Made by a program: the position numbers and the translations under genes. The notes under the pieces were generated by a model that saw nothing but the letters and a program-made list of their open reading frames with translations, searched no databases and was not told where the DNA came from. From Streptomyces sp. NBC_01351 (GTDB taxonomy: Bacteria; Actinomycetota; Actinomycetes; Streptomycetales; Streptomycetaceae): a stretch of 64,000 nt of DNA. Positions 16,257 to 25,065 of this stretch are shown here, in pieces. The first letter of the stretch is position 1. Every line of letters starts with the position of its first letter. The stretch lies in the NCBI RefSeq assembly GCF_036237315.1, contig NZ_CP108357.1, positions 124,001 to 188,000 on the forward strand, written 5' to 3'.

Positions 16257-16736
16257 TCAGGCTTGCCCGACAGCCGGCTCCCACAGGGGGCGGGCAAGCC
16301 CGGTCCCGTCACAGTGGAAGCACCTGCCGTCGCCGGGGGTGCTGCGGGCACCGATGGTGTTGACGGCGTGGCGCAGGAGCCCGGCGAGGCCGTCGACGTG
16401 GGCTGGGTGCAGCGCGAGTTCGCGGCATTTGCCGACCAGGACCTCGAGCGCGATCCCGGGGCTGGCGTAGCCGAGTTGCGTGGTGATGCCGTGGGTGACC
16501 GTGCGGATGAGGTCTTGGAGGTGGCCCATCGTCTCTGCCCCGGACAGCTCCACCCGTGCGGTGAAGAGGAGGTCGTCCGGCTCGGTGAGGGACAGCAGCG
16601 CAGCCGGTCGCTCGAACGGCACGAGGCGACCGACCGGTTCGGGGTGGGACGCATGAAGGCGTGCCAGGGCGTGCCACATGTCGCCCGGATCGCTCTGTCC
16701 GAGCTCGGCCGGGTTCTCCTGCTTGTTTCGTCTCAT
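16257..16736 (-). CDS. Hypothetical protein with C-terminal CxxC motif
   Basis: A 159-residue protein starting MRRNKQENPAELGQSDPGDM at the ATG at 16736. It continues RPAALLSLTEPDDLLFTARVELSGAETMGHLQDLIRTV, then ITTQLGYASPGIALEVLVGKCRELALHPAHVDGLAGLLRHAVN, and ends in GRCFHCDGTG...VGQA. The single CFHCDGTG knuckle resembles half of a DnaJ-type zinc motif. The last codons (GQA) are part of a GGCTTGCCC repeat copy, so the repeat has entered or shaped the gene end. The reading frame stays open far upstream of 16736, but that extension lacks coding bias. Function is unknown. Confidence 0.5.
   Translation of the reverse strand: MRRNKQENPAELGQSDPGDMWHALARLHASHPEPVGRLVPFERPAALLSLTEPDDLLFTARVELSGAETMGHLQDLIRTVTHGITTQLGYASPGIALEVLVGKCRELALHPAHVDGLAGLLRHAVNTIGARSTPGDGRCFHCDGTGLARPLWEPAVGQA
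16260..16300. repeat. GGCTTGCCC / GGGCAAGCC hairpin copy 2
   Basis: GGCTTGCCC (16260-16268) is paired with GGGCAAGCC (16292-16300). The order of arms is opposite to copy 1, and the copy overlaps the 3' end of the leftward CxxC gene. Confidence 0.65.
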
Positions 16737-16847
16737 GCCTCCGGTGTACGGCCGGCTAGGGGGTGTGGGCCGGCTCCGGGCTGCCGCTTCCCAGACGGTG
16801 ACGCCACGACCTTGGGAAGCATGCCGCCCTGCGGTCCGGGCGCCCCT

Positions 16848-16878
16848 GGGCAAGCCATTCGTGCGGAGGGGCTTGCCC
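16848..16878. repeat. GGGCAAGCC / GGCTTGCCC hairpin copy 3
   Basis: GGGCAAGCC (16848-16856) and GGCTTGCCC (16870-16878) are separated by 13 bases containing TTCGTGCGGA. The flanks extend the arms to TGGGCAAGCC and GGCTTGCCCA. Confidence 0.7.
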
Positions 16879-17079
16879 ACCGGGCACGTGACCGATGCCC
16901 GGTCGCCGGACTGCGCGTGACCGATCCGTCTCCTGTGGTCGGTCAAACAGCACGTCAACGTCGTGACCGACCCGTGCAACTCCGAATCGGTCACCAGCCG
17001 TCGGTCAGCCACGGCTTCCCGAGAAGCCCCAGGCGGACCATGGCCGACGCCGCTGTCTCCGGCGTGCTCGGGCCGGGGC

Positions 17080-17109
17080 GGGCAAGCCTCCGTTCGGGAC
17101 GGCTTGCCC
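17080..17109. repeat. GGGCAAGCC / GGCTTGCCC hairpin copy 4
   Basis: GGGCAAGCC (17080-17088) and GGCTTGCCC (17101-17109) are separated by 12 bases (TCCGTTCGGGAC), a loop similar to that of copy 3. This indicates a repeated unit and not a chance palindrome. Confidence 0.7.
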
Positions 17110-17228
17110 AGCCTTCCCGCAGGTGACGCTGCGGAGGGGAACGCAGGGTTCTTGGCTGGCCGATCTCTTGCGTCTGGGCTGCTGCTTGCCCGACCGTTTG
17201 GGGATCCGTTGTGCAGCTCGGGGGGAGT

Positions 17229-18143
17229 ATGGGCTTGGGGAACAACCGGGTGCGGCTCAGCGGCGGTTCGGCGTGGCAAACGGACTTCCGTCGCCGGACC
17301 ACAGGCCAGGCCCCCAGGACCGCGATGGAGATCGCCACAGTCCGCCGCACGCTGAACCACACTCTGACTGAACTGAAGCGGGCCATCGACCGGTATGCGG
17401 TCGCGGTCGCCGCCGACCTGTATGCCCTGGCATGGCAGCAGGCGGCCGGAGCTCCACCGAGCGAGACCCGCGAGCAGCGGGCACAGCTGCAGGACTTCAA
17501 GAGGATCCTGGGCTCCCGCCGGTGGCAGGAGGAAGAACGACGCCAGGCCGCCGCAGCGCCCCCAAAAGCCGTCCCACCACAGCCCAAGCAGACAGTCGCC
17601 GCACCCAGAGTGCGACCGGACGTCGCCCGGGCGGGCGACTCCGCTGTTGTCCGGCCGCCGCGCCGGAGGATCACGCCGTCTGCGGCACCTCGGCGTTCCT
17701 CCGCACCGCCCCAAGCCCCCATCCCGGCTCCGGCTCCGGCTCCGGCTCCGGTGGTGAAGTCCCGCCCGTCCCACAGGAATGATCCGGCGCTCCTGGAGAC
17801 CGGACAGCTGTGGGAAATCGCGACCATATTGCGGCCCCTGCTGGAACAGACCGCCCGCGCCGGCTCCACTACCACCTGGCCCCAGATCCACAAACGCCTG
17901 CCGGGCCTGCCCCGCCTCCATGCCGACGACCGATGCGTGCTCCTGTGGCTGGTCGACGAAGACGGCCGAAAGGAAGAACCTCTCCTGTCCGCGCTCGTCA
18001 CGGTCGGGGACCGCCAGATGCACCCCCGCTTCCCGGCCGTAGCCGAACAGCTCGGCTGGAGATGCCCGGCCGGCAGCCGGCAGCACACCGCATGGAGCTA
18101 CGAAGTCCTCAAGGTTCACCAGCACTGGCGCCACCGACACTGA
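17229..18143 (+). CDS. Hypothetical protein with Ala/Pro-rich linker
   Basis: About 304 residues from ATG 17229; ATG 17325 (MEIATVRRTLNHTL) is an equally plausible start. The N-terminal part is helical (VRRTLNHTLTELKRAIDRYAVAVAADLYALAWQQ). A long basic, proline- and alanine-rich linker follows, including an exact PAPAPAPAP run near residues 170-180 encoded by a GGCTCC-type repeat. The C-terminal domain (LWEIATILRPLLEQTAR...TTWPQIHKRLPGLPRLH...VLLWLVDED...PLLSALVTVGD...HPRFPAVAEQLGW) looks globular and has the spacing of a winged helix. Two-domain DNA-binding architecture is an inference only. Repeat copies of the GGGCAAGCC family lie on both sides of the gene. Confidence 0.55.
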   Translation: MGLGNNRVRLSGGSAWQTDFRRRTTGQAPRTAMEIATVRRTLNHTLTELKRAIDRYAVAVAADLYALAWQQAAGAPPSETREQRAQLQDFKRILGSRRWQEEERRQAAAAPPKAVPPQPKQTVAAPRVRPDVARAGDSAVVRPPRRRITPSAAPRRSSAPPQAPIPAPAPAPAPVVKSRPSHRNDPALLETGQLWEIATILRPLLEQTARAGSTTTWPQIHKRLPGLPRLHADDRCVLLWLVDEDGRKEEPLLSALVTVGDRQMHPRFPAVAEQLGWRCPAGSRQHTAWSYEVLKVHQHWRHRH

Positions 18144-18175
18144 CCCCGTGCTCCCTACGTGCGCACCGAGCCCGA

Positions 18176-18209
18176 GGCAAGCCGAAGCCGCTGTGGGGAC
18201 GGCTTGCCC
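18176..18209. repeat. GGCAAGCC / GGCTTGCCC hairpin copy 5
   Basis: GGCAAGCC (18176-18183) is paired with GGCTTGCCC (18201-18209), with a 17-base loop ending in GGGGAC as in copy 4 (CGGGAC). Confidence 0.65.
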
Positions 18210-18221
18210 AGGCTCGCCTTG

Positions 18222-18268
18222 GGCTTGCCCAGCCTGTTGGACCGGCTCCGGCAGCTGGCGGGCAAGCC
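18222..18268. repeat. GGCTTGCCC / GGGCAAGCC hairpin copy 6
   Basis: GGCTTGCCC (18222-18230) is paired with GGGCAAGCC (18260-18268) in the inverted arm order, 29 bases apart. With copy 5 it makes four half-sites within 93 bases. Confidence 0.6.
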
Positions 18269-18749
18269 GCTGCCGGAAGCTTGTCACCCCGTCGGGCTCA
18301 CCGTGCCTTCGGCAGTGCTGCCAGGGACCGGCGGTTCTCGCTGCGGCCGACGACTCACCACACCGGTCGATCGGCCCCGTTGCGAATCAGCAGGGGCAGG
18401 GTCGTGGTCGCCACGGCGAGCCGGTGGTTCACGCCCCCGACACCGCCGGCCCGCTCGTGGAAGGCGGCCGTCCTTGGGTGATTTCTCCCCTCCCGGCACC
18501 GTCCTCTGTCCACAGGACCGCGCTCCGAAGATCGCTTCCGAGGCCGCCGCGATCGGCGGGGCGGCCCGATCTGCTCACGGCTCCAGACGTTCTACGCCGC
18601 AGACTGTCGCCCACAACCAGCGTGAGCACCCCGAGAGCCGGTCACACCAGCCTTTTGCCCTGCGACTTCATGTTGGCGGAGGCTCAGTGCGGTGGCCGGG
18701 AGTGCCGTGCATCGTCGGTGTGCGCACTGGTGCGCACGATGTCGTTCAC

Positions 18750-18947
18750 TCACCTCTGGCGGCGTCGGCGCAGACGCGCGGCCCGCCAGGGGTTCGGCCG
18801 GCCGCCGGGGTACTGCCTGGAGCGGCGCCGGACCGGCGGCGGCTTTGGCGACGCGTACAGCGCCGCCCGCAGCCGGATCGCGTCGGTGAGCTGCTCCAGA
18901 CGCTCCAAGCGCTCCGGCGAGAGGTGCAGCGGGACCGGGTCAACCAT
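18750..18947 (-). CDS. Small basic hypothetical protein (65 aa)
   Basis: MVDPVPLHLSPERLERLEQLTDAIRLRAALYAS..., 65 residues, ending in a very basic tail (RAARLRRRRQR). A clear ribosome site, GGAGG followed by CCCCC, precedes the ATG at 18947; the same GGAGGCCCC-ATG spacing recurs before several other genes of this replicon (39096, 39715, 40304). One amphipathic helix followed by a basic tail suggests nucleic-acid binding or a small accessory factor. It lies downstream of the relaxase gene in the same direction, so it could be the last gene of that transfer unit. Confidence 0.55.
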   Translation of the reverse strand: MVDPVPLHLSPERLERLEQLTDAIRLRAALYASPKPPPVRRRSRQYPGGRPNPWRAARLRRRRQR

Positions 18948-19100
18948 GGGGGCCTCCGTACTTGGGTGGTGTTGGTCCCTGCACCCTCGCCCCTCTCCGT
19001 CACCTCCAGGACGTGAGCGTCGGCCACGTCCCGGCAGGTGGCCCGGCGACTTCGTGCTGTGTCCCGCCGGGCGGGCCGGGCTCTCTCCCGGCTGCGTCCG

Positions 19101-20990
19101 TCACTGCTGTGCCGCTCCTCTTCCCTGGGCCAGCCTGGGGTGCTGGTGCGGCTGTTGGCTGGCGGGACTGGCCGCGTCGGCTTGCTGCTCGGGCTGTGGC
19201 CGGTCGGCGATGGCGCGGCGGCGGGCGTCAGCCTCGCGCTTGAAGGCGGCGAACCGGGCGAGGTTCTCCGGCGTGCTTATCCACGTCGCCGGATCGGTCG
19301 TGCGTCCCTCCAGCAGCTCCGGCATCGCGGCCTGCTGGTGGGCGTGGACGGCTGCGGCTTGCTGCACTGGGGTGAGGGCGGCGTCCCGGCCGGGGTGGTC
19401 GACGGCGTGCGGTGCGGCCGCCGCCTGGTCGTGGTTGTGGTCGTCGGTGCGCGCGGTGGCCGACGCGGTCGCGGCCGGCGCTCCGTCCAGCACCGGAGGG
19501 GGTGCGGTGCGAGCGAGGCGGATCGCGTTCTGCAGAGCGAGGCTGGCGACCTGTGCCCGCTCGTACCGGGTCGACGCCCGCGGCGGCCTGCCGTCTGTAC
19601 CGGCGATCCACCAGCGGGCGGGCCAGGCGAAGTCGGCGGTGTAGGTGAGCTGGTCCGGCGCCGGGGTCCGGCGGCCCTTCTGGGGCACGGTGAGCTGGCG
19701 CGAGTGGCGGTCCAGGGCCTTGTCGGCGATGTAGTTGTCCAGGCCTGGCGGAAAGACGCGGCCGCGCATGGTCTCCAGGAGATGCCGGCGTGCTTCGGCC
19801 AGGACATGGCGGCGGGCGAAGGCGTTGCGGACGGTGTAAACGACCGCGGCGACGTCGACAGCGGCGAGCACGGTGTCCACCAGCGGGCTCACCCGGGCCC
19901 GGATCGCCGCACCGGCCGCCCGACACCGCTCCAGGAGCCCGTCGATCATTCGCACGCCGAAGCGCCAGAGCGCTGAAGCGCGCCACCACGCGCGCAGCTG
20001 CTCCAAGGGCTTCGGGGTCTTCTTGTCCGGGCGGGTGTCCTGCGCCGCCCACCAGCCGAGTCCGTGGCGGGCGCGCTCGCCGGGCAGCCGCCCGTGCTTG
20101 GCGACGTACTCGTCGGTGACGCCCTCCAGCGCGTCTGCGATCCGCTGGCGGCGGGTGGAGGACCAGTCGATCAGCTCTGAGTCGACCCCGGCTATCTCCA
20201 TGACCGGGCGCAGGCCCGGCGTGACCTCGCGGGGCACGGTCGCCAGCCCGAGCTCCTCACACACCTCGGTCGTCATTGTGAGGGTGTAGAGCGTCCCGGC
20301 GGCCACCACATACTGAAGGAGGCGGCGGGTGTCCAGCGCGTACCAGGAGCCGTCCGGGCGCTGCACCCGATTGGCGATCAGACAGTGCGTATGAAGCAGG
20401 GGAAACCCGTCACGGTTGTCGAAGTGCCGGAACGCCGCGACGACCAGGCCCGGGGCCTTCGCACGTTCCCGGCCTGAAGACCACCGGGTCTCCGCGACCT
20501 CCTCCTCCAGCCAGCGCAGCACGGTGGCGATGGCCCGCTCGTGCGCCCGCTCGATGACCCGCCGGGTGTGATCATCTCCCAGCGCCCACAGCACGATCAG
20601 GGACGCCTGCGCACGGAACACGAAGTCGAACGCGAGCAACGGAGTCTGCTTCCGCCGCTGGATCTCCTCGATCGGCTGCCCGAGGACGGTGTCCCGTCGC
20701 GCCGTCTCCAGATCGGCGCCCTCGTCCAGGCGCTCGCGTTCAATGCGGTCGGCGTCCGGGTGCCGGCCTTCCCCGAACAGCAGCTCCGCCTGCCGCTCCG
20801 TCACCACCGAGCCCGCGGTGAGCCCGAGCGCAGCGAGTCCCAACCCCATCCACACCCCGGGCGGGAGACCTGCTTCCTCCTGGGCGTCCTTCATCGGCTT
20901 CCCAGCCGGGCGGCGGCCGTCCCCGAAAGCTACTCCCCGTACGTAGTACCGCCAGGCATTCCCCGGCTGAACCTTCGCGACACTGATCAT
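19101..20990 (-). CDS. MobF-type conjugative relaxase (TrwC/TraA-like), without helicase domain
   Basis: A 629-residue protein starting MISVAKVQPGNAWRYYVRGV, a typical MobF beginning; the motif-I tyrosines are in WRYYVRG. TPLLAFDFVFRAQASL is the 'DLTFSAPKS' equivalent, and the metal-binding histidines are in RHFDNRDGFPLLHTHCLIANR (His at about 189, 200, 202). The relaxase domain occupies roughly 1-330. The remaining region (RARHGLGWW..., ASTRYERAQ..., then an Ala/Gln/His-rich tail) shows no Walker motifs, so the helicase domain of full-length TrwC/TraI is absent. It should nick the transfer origin and stay attached to the 5' end. An upstream in-frame ATG at 21005 is less likely. No nic site was identified. 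Confidence 0.85.
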   Translation of the reverse strand: MISVAKVQPGNAWRYYVRGVAFGDGRRPAGKPMKDAQEEAGLPPGVWMGLGLAALGLTAGSVVTERQAELLFGEGRHPDADRIERERLDEGADLETARRDTVLGQPIEEIQRRKQTPLLAFDFVFRAQASLIVLWALGDDHTRRVIERAHERAIATVLRWLEEEVAETRWSSGRERAKAPGLVVAAFRHFDNRDGFPLLHTHCLIANRVQRPDGSWYALDTRRLLQYVVAAGTLYTLTMTTEVCEELGLATVPREVTPGLRPVMEIAGVDSELIDWSSTRRQRIADALEGVTDEYVAKHGRLPGERARHGLGWWAAQDTRPDKKTPKPLEQLRAWWRASALWRFGVRMIDGLLERCRAAGAAIRARVSPLVDTVLAAVDVAAVVYTVRNAFARRHVLAEARRHLLETMRGRVFPPGLDNYIADKALDRHSRQLTVPQKGRRTPAPDQLTYTADFAWPARWWIAGTDGRPPRASTRYERAQVASLALQNAIRLARTAPPPVLDGAPAATASATARTDDHNHDQAAAAPHAVDHPGRDAALTPVQQAAAVHAHQQAAMPELLEGRTTDPATWISTPENLARFAAFKREADARRRAIADRPQPEQQADAASPASQQPHQHPRLAQGRGAAQQ

Positions 20991-21005
20991 CCCCACAGGG
21001 GACAC

Positions 21006-21456
21006 TGGCCCTGACCTGTGAGAAAGCGCGATCCCGTGGGGCGGGACAGTTCACCAGACCTTCACGGCAAATCCCGCACGGCGGGCGCCTGCGGCGACGT
21101 CTCTCCCGCCCGGCAAACACCGTCTTTCACACCCACGGCCCCTACAGGGGGCCATGCAAATGCTGCGCGACAACCAGTCACCCACGCCTCACGCACCCCC
21201 AACAACCGACAGCAGACGACTCCACCGTCAAGTCGCGCACGCCTACGCACCGCTCCCCCACCCGACGGACCATAGCCCCGCCCCTGCACCACTAGTGCCC
21301 GTCACAACCGGCCGTCGCCTGGGTGGCTACGCCTTCCGTCGGCCGCCCGGCCACGGAGGCGGCCTTGGAACGTGCGAACCGAACGCGCTGCTCAACTCGC
21401 CACGGTGCTAGACATCCCGGCGGCCGGCGCACCGTCGCTCTGGGGTGGGAGTTGGT
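21006..21456. other. Gene-free interval upstream of the relaxase gene
   Basis: About 450 bases without a frame of credible codon bias. The relaxase promoter and possibly oriT would be expected here. No strong inverted repeat stood out by eye. Confidence 0.4.
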
Positions 21457-22047
21457 TCAGCGGCTGAGGTAGCGCGTCACGTACCGGCGGGCCGCGGCCT
21501 CGCTCGTTCCGAGCCCGGTTGCCACCTCGTCAATCGGGACTCCTTCGTCGAGCAGGGCGTTCGCCGCGTCCTCCCCCACCTCGGCGATGAGGTACTGGAG
21601 ATCGGCCAACGCCTTCAGCACAACCAGTGGGGACGCCAACGAGAGGTTGCTCAGCTGGCCGGTCAGCTCGGTCAGGACCGCGCTGAGCGTTTCGGGCAGG
21701 GGCACGCTGGCGTCCCGAATCACCGTTAGGTGCGCGCCGACGTCCGCGATCGGGCCGTCCAGGTCGACATCAGCCTCGTACAAGGGGAGCTCGCCGAGCG
21801 TCGTCCAGTCCAGCGGGTACTGGGCCGGACCCCGCCAGCCGCACGAGCACGCACCGCGGAGCACCGCGGCGCGGGGCCGGCCGAACCGCCCGTCATAGAC
21901 GTGCCACTCCGTCGACGTCGGCATCTCCCCGCCGCTGCCCACGTCGAAGTACACGGGGCCGGGCTCGGTGCCGTCCTCGAGCAGCACGCCCACCGAGCCC
22001 TCGTGCGCCGCCTTCAAGTCCCTCAGTGTGTGGTCCGCCACGTCCAT
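21457..22047 (-). CDS. Hypothetical protein with C-terminal HTH-like segment
   Basis: About 196 residues from ATG 22047 (MDVADHTLRDLKAAHEGSVGVLLEDG), placed two bases after GGAGGGG. The central part contains ACSCGWRGPAQYPLDW, a single CxC knuckle followed by tryptophans. The C-terminal ~60 residues read LADLQYLIAEVGEDAANALLDEGVPIDEVATGLGTSEAAARRYVTRYLSR, which has the form of a resolvase/sigma-like helix-turn-helix. It may bind DNA. The frame stays open upstream to 22203, but without coding bias. It is transcribed away from the sigma-factor gene, with a 670-base spacer between them. Confidence 0.55.
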   Translation of the reverse strand: MDVADHTLRDLKAAHEGSVGVLLEDGTEPGPVYFDVGSGGEMPTSTEWHVYDGRFGRPRAAVLRGACSCGWRGPAQYPLDWTTLGELPLYEADVDLDGPIADVGAHLTVIRDASVPLPETLSAVLTELTGQLSNLSLASPLVVLKALADLQYLIAEVGEDAANALLDEGVPIDEVATGLGTSEAAARRYVTRYLSR

Positions 22048-22721
22048 CCCCTCCACATCGTGCGCCTGCCATCCAGCTCGGGCCGCCGTACCCCTCCGGT
22101 CCGCCGGATCCAGCCTGCCGTATACGTCCGACCGCGTACGCATATCCGGCAAAGCGCCACCCTTCAACGAAAGGCCGACGTCGCCGCAGTCGTGACGAAC
22201 CACGGCATCAACGTCGAGGGCGGCAGTTTTACGGTCGTAAAACTCGGCCGGGCAACGATCCGAGGTGCCCCCGATCCTGATGAGGGCGTTGGCCTGACCA
22301 CGGCGGAATGGGCCGTTGGCGACTGGAGTGCAGGTCCTTCCGGCCAGTTTCGATCATCTTCGGTCGACGGGAAATTCCGGTGGGGGCTCCCCGTAGTAGT
22401 CACGTGGCGCAGTGAGCGTCGTCCCCGGAAGGAAGACCTGGAGCCTGAATTGACACCCCCGGACTGGGCCGAGTTCATCTCGGCCATGGCTGGCTTGGTC
22501 CACGCGGCGGTTGCCGTGTCCGGCCGGCCCTGGGCTGCGGGCCTGCGTACGCGGAGGACGCGCCGCCGGCCCGCGGGCGGTGTGGGCGCACCGGCACGGC
22601 GCACGCCGTGCAGCGTTACGAAGACCGTCGTCCTCCGCTACGAGCCGCCCGATGGCGGCCGGCTGACGATCTGGGCGATAACGGCCCTGCCCTCGGACGT
22701 AGGCCGGGAGGAGGACGGTTC
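22048..22721. other. Intergenic region between divergent genes, upstream of the sigma factor
   Basis: There is no convincing gene. A frame on the plus strand stays open here but lacks start and coding bias until the sigma gene. The region contains the 20-base AT-rich palindrome at 22225-22244 and should include promoters for both flanking genes. Confidence 0.45.
22225..22244. promoter_or_regulatory. Perfect AT-rich palindrome, candidate operator
   Basis: The arms AGTTTTACG and CGTAAAACT surround a two-base centre (GT). Such an AT-rich dyad is unusual in this GC-rich context and lies in the divergent intergenic region. Confidence 0.5.
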
Positions 22722-23330
22722 GTGCTAAGCGGTTCACCGGACGGAGGCCTCCCCCGCCGACGGGAGGTGGTCCGTCTGTTCGAGACCCACTTCGGGGAGT
22801 ACCAGCAGAAGGTCTTGGCCTTCCTGCGGTACGAGTTCCCGGACCTGCACAACTACTGGGAGGAGATCGTGCAGGAGGCTTTGGAGCACACGCTGCATGT
22901 CTGGCTGGAAGGTCGGAACCGGCCGGGCTGCCCGCCTCTGCCCTACATGAAGAAGGTGGCACGCAACTTGGCCATCGACTCCTATCGGTCTCCCGAGTGC
23001 CCGCTGGACGACTGCGATCTGCTGCCGCTCGTCGACGAGCGGGTGGTGCGCCGGCACGAGGTGTTCACGCCTCTCGACCCCGCGACGGAGATCGTGCTCC
23101 CGGCCTTGGCGAACATGAGGCGATCAAAGCGTAAAACCGTCGCAGAAGCGCAGATTCAGGGAAAGGATGAGGAAAGCATCGCAACCGACCTGGGACTCCC
23201 GCGCGAACAGGTCCGGTCTCTGAGCAGCAAGGCAGCCAGGGATCTGCGTGAGATGGACGAAGTCCACGACCACATCCGTCCAGCACACCAGAGGAAGAGC
23301 CGGCGCGGGGAAGAGGACGCAGGTGACTGA
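22722..23330 (+). CDS. ECF-like sigma factor
   Basis: A 202-residue protein. GTG 22722 is chosen because GGAGGAGG lies seven bases upstream. Region 2-like: RLFETHFGEYQQKVLAFLRYEFPDLHNYWEEIVQEALEHTLHVWLEG with CPPLPYMKKVARNLAIDSYR (the -10 recognition helix). Region 4-like: LPALANMRRSKRKTVAEAQIQGKDEESIATDLGLPREQVRSLSSKAARDL (HTH). A basic C-terminal tail (PAHQRKSRRGEEDAGD) follows. It overlaps the next gene by eight bases, indicating translational coupling to a partner. No anti-sigma membrane protein is adjacent. It probably directs RNA polymerase to a small set of plasmid promoters. Confidence 0.8.
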   Translation: MLSGSPDGGLPRRREVVRLFETHFGEYQQKVLAFLRYEFPDLHNYWEEIVQEALEHTLHVWLEGRNRPGCPPLPYMKKVARNLAIDSYRSPECPLDDCDLLPLVDERVVRRHEVFTPLDPATEIVLPALANMRRSKRKTVAEAQIQGKDEESIATDLGLPREQVRSLSSKAARDLREMDEVHDHIRPAHQRKSRRGEEDAGD

Positions 23331-24996
23331 CGTGAGCAGGAATGACAGCGGCCGAGGCCCTCGTCCGGGGTACGCCCTGGACGGGTTCGCCGCCGTACTG
23401 TCCGGACTGAAGGGACCGAAGGACTACTGGGACCGCCCAGACGGAAACTGGGGACTGCTGATCGGCCCGCGCGCGGTCGCACGGCGTCGGCACGCGAACT
23501 CGTGCTATCGCCTAGGGAGCAAGGCGTTGCGCGCCGGGGACTGGCAGCGCGCGGCAGCCTGGCTCACGCGCGCCCGAGCTGAGCGGCATCCGGGGGCAGC
23601 GTTCCGGATGGCCGTCGTGCTGTGGCGAACTGCGGCAGTCGCCAACGATCAGGCGGGCCGGGGGCAGGACATCGTCGCGGCGGTGATGGACGCGGCCCGC
23701 TTTGGTCACGGTGATGCGCAGCGTCTGCTGGAGGAGAACGGCTGGTCCGTCCCCAGCGCCACGGAGCAGTCCGCCACGGCGGTGTCTGGGTCAACGGGGG
23801 CGGCCAGGTGGCAGGACCCGGCGTTCGCCGACGCCGTTGCCGAGGCACTGGCTGTACTGCGGCCCGGTGTTCCGCGCGCGCGCCGGCGGCCCCTGGCCCC
23901 GCAGGAGGTCCTGACAGACGAGGAACCGTCCTCCATCGAGAACCCTTCGGTGGCCCTGGGTTCCGTGAACAGCGGCGGTGCTCGCTGGGAAGGCGGCGAG
24001 CAATATGGCGAATCGGCGATCGGGTTCCAGCTCGGCACGCTCTGGGCCCCGCCCTCGGCGGCGACTGACCCCGGACACACGCCGCGGCAGTGGGAAGACT
24101 CGCTGCGGATCCTGGACGTGCTCCAGCTGATCAGGGAAACCGGCCCTGGCGTCCCCACCGAGGTGGTGGCGACGACCGCGGGCATCACCACGGCCGCTGC
24201 GGCGGAACTGCTGGTCTGGCTCAGCGAGACCAGCCTCACCCGGCGTTTGTCCGACGGGACATGGGAGCCCGGTCCGCTGCTGGAGCGGATTGACCGCGGC
24301 GAGGACGTCCTGAAACCGGTACTCGACCAGCTCATGGAGGACACCGGCGCCGCCGTCTATGTCAGCACGTACGACGACGGCGAGATCGTCGTCCCCCATT
24401 CCGCCTTCGGCCCCACAGCCCCCGAGGTCACCGTCACCGCAGAGTTCTGCGATACCGCGCACGCGAGTGCGGTCGGCAAAGCCCTGCTCTCCCAGCTCGA
24501 CGAGGACGCGCGCAAGGAGCACCTGTCCAGGCGTCCCACCATCCCGCTCACCAGCCGAACCATCACCGACCACCTGCAGCTCTTCGACGACCTGGACCGC
24601 TACGGACCGGAAGGCACTCACTTCGACAAGCGGGAGTACTCCGACGACTGGTACTGCGTCGCCGTCTCCCTACCGCTGCCTGACAGGGCCTGCTGCGTCG
24701 CCGTCGCCCTACCCGTCGCCCGCTCCCGCCGTCTCCTCAAGGCCGCCGACATCCTCAGCAACCGCTCCACCGGCCTGCTCCTCGCGCTCGTCCTCGCCAC
24801 GTACAGCGCACCCCAGACCGACAAACCTCGGAAGGAAGACCAGCCGTCCACCGACGACCACCTGACTAAGCCTGTCCAAAACACTGCACCCCTGGAGAGC
24901 AGCCTGTTCGTACCGCCCAGCGGTCTGCTGCTGCCCCCGTCCCTGACTGGCCGCCATACCACGACCAGCGGCCTGCTGATCGTCAGCCAACGCTGA
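23323..24996 (+). CDS. Sigma-factor partner: TPR-like N-domain fused to IclR-type HTH and effector domain
   Basis: A 557-residue protein (GTG 23323; GTG 23332 also possible). Residues ~40-140 resemble Sel1/TPR repeats (CYRLGSKALRAGDWQRAAAWLTRARAERHPGAAFRMAVVLW, ...DAARFGHGDAQRLLEENGW). A low-complexity linker follows, then an IclR-like winged HTH (ILDVLQLIRETGPGVPTEVVATTAGITTAAAAELLVWL). The C-terminal domain is a clear IclR effector-binding domain: VVPHSAFGP, HASAVGKALLSQLDEDARKEHLSRRPTIPLTSRTI, VAVSLPLPDRACCVAVALPV. The combination coupled to a sigma factor suggests a ligand-responsive switch controlling that sigma factor, or one that co-binds its promoters. This is inference; the domains themselves are well visible. 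Confidence 0.75.
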   Translation: MTDVSRNDSGRGPRPGYALDGFAAVLSGLKGPKDYWDRPDGNWGLLIGPRAVARRRHANSCYRLGSKALRAGDWQRAAAWLTRARAERHPGAAFRMAVVLWRTAAVANDQAGRGQDIVAAVMDAARFGHGDAQRLLEENGWSVPSATEQSATAVSGSTGAARWQDPAFADAVAEALAVLRPGVPRARRRPLAPQEVLTDEEPSSIENPSVALGSVNSGGARWEGGEQYGESAIGFQLGTLWAPPSAATDPGHTPRQWEDSLRILDVLQLIRETGPGVPTEVVATTAGITTAAAAELLVWLSETSLTRRLSDGTWEPGPLLERIDRGEDVLKPVLDQLMEDTGAAVYVSTYDDGEIVVPHSAFGPTAPEVTVTAEFCDTAHASAVGKALLSQLDEDARKEHLSRRPTIPLTSRTITDHLQLFDDLDRYGPEGTHFDKREYSDDWYCVAVSLPLPDRACCVAVALPVARSRRLLKAADILSNRSTGLLLALVLATYSAPQTDKPRKEDQPSTDDHLTKPVQNTAPLESSLFVPPSGLLLPPSLTGRHTTTSGLLIVSQR

Positions 24997-25065
24997 GGGG
25001 TGGGGGATCCAGGGATTCGACGGTCGGCTTCGCCGCCTGATCGGTCAGGCTGGCTGCTTGGGCGG

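Larger units (their letters stand above)
18144..18749. other. Gene-free interval carrying three more GGGCAAGCC/GGCTTGCCC sites
   Basis: No reading frame here keeps streptomycete codon bias or a recognisable motif. The first 130 bases hold a dense group of the hairpin family (18176-18268); the rest shows nothing I can name. Confidence 0.5.

Noticed and set aside
16257..18287. Very long minus-strand open frame (676 codons)
   Set aside because: Only the last ~160 codons (from ATG 16736) show coding bias; the rest is the antisense of the rightward gene at 17229-18143 and intergenic repeats.
22200..22728. Possible plus-strand gene before the sigma factor
   Set aside because: Open frame but no start, no steady codon bias and no motif; treated as promoter region.
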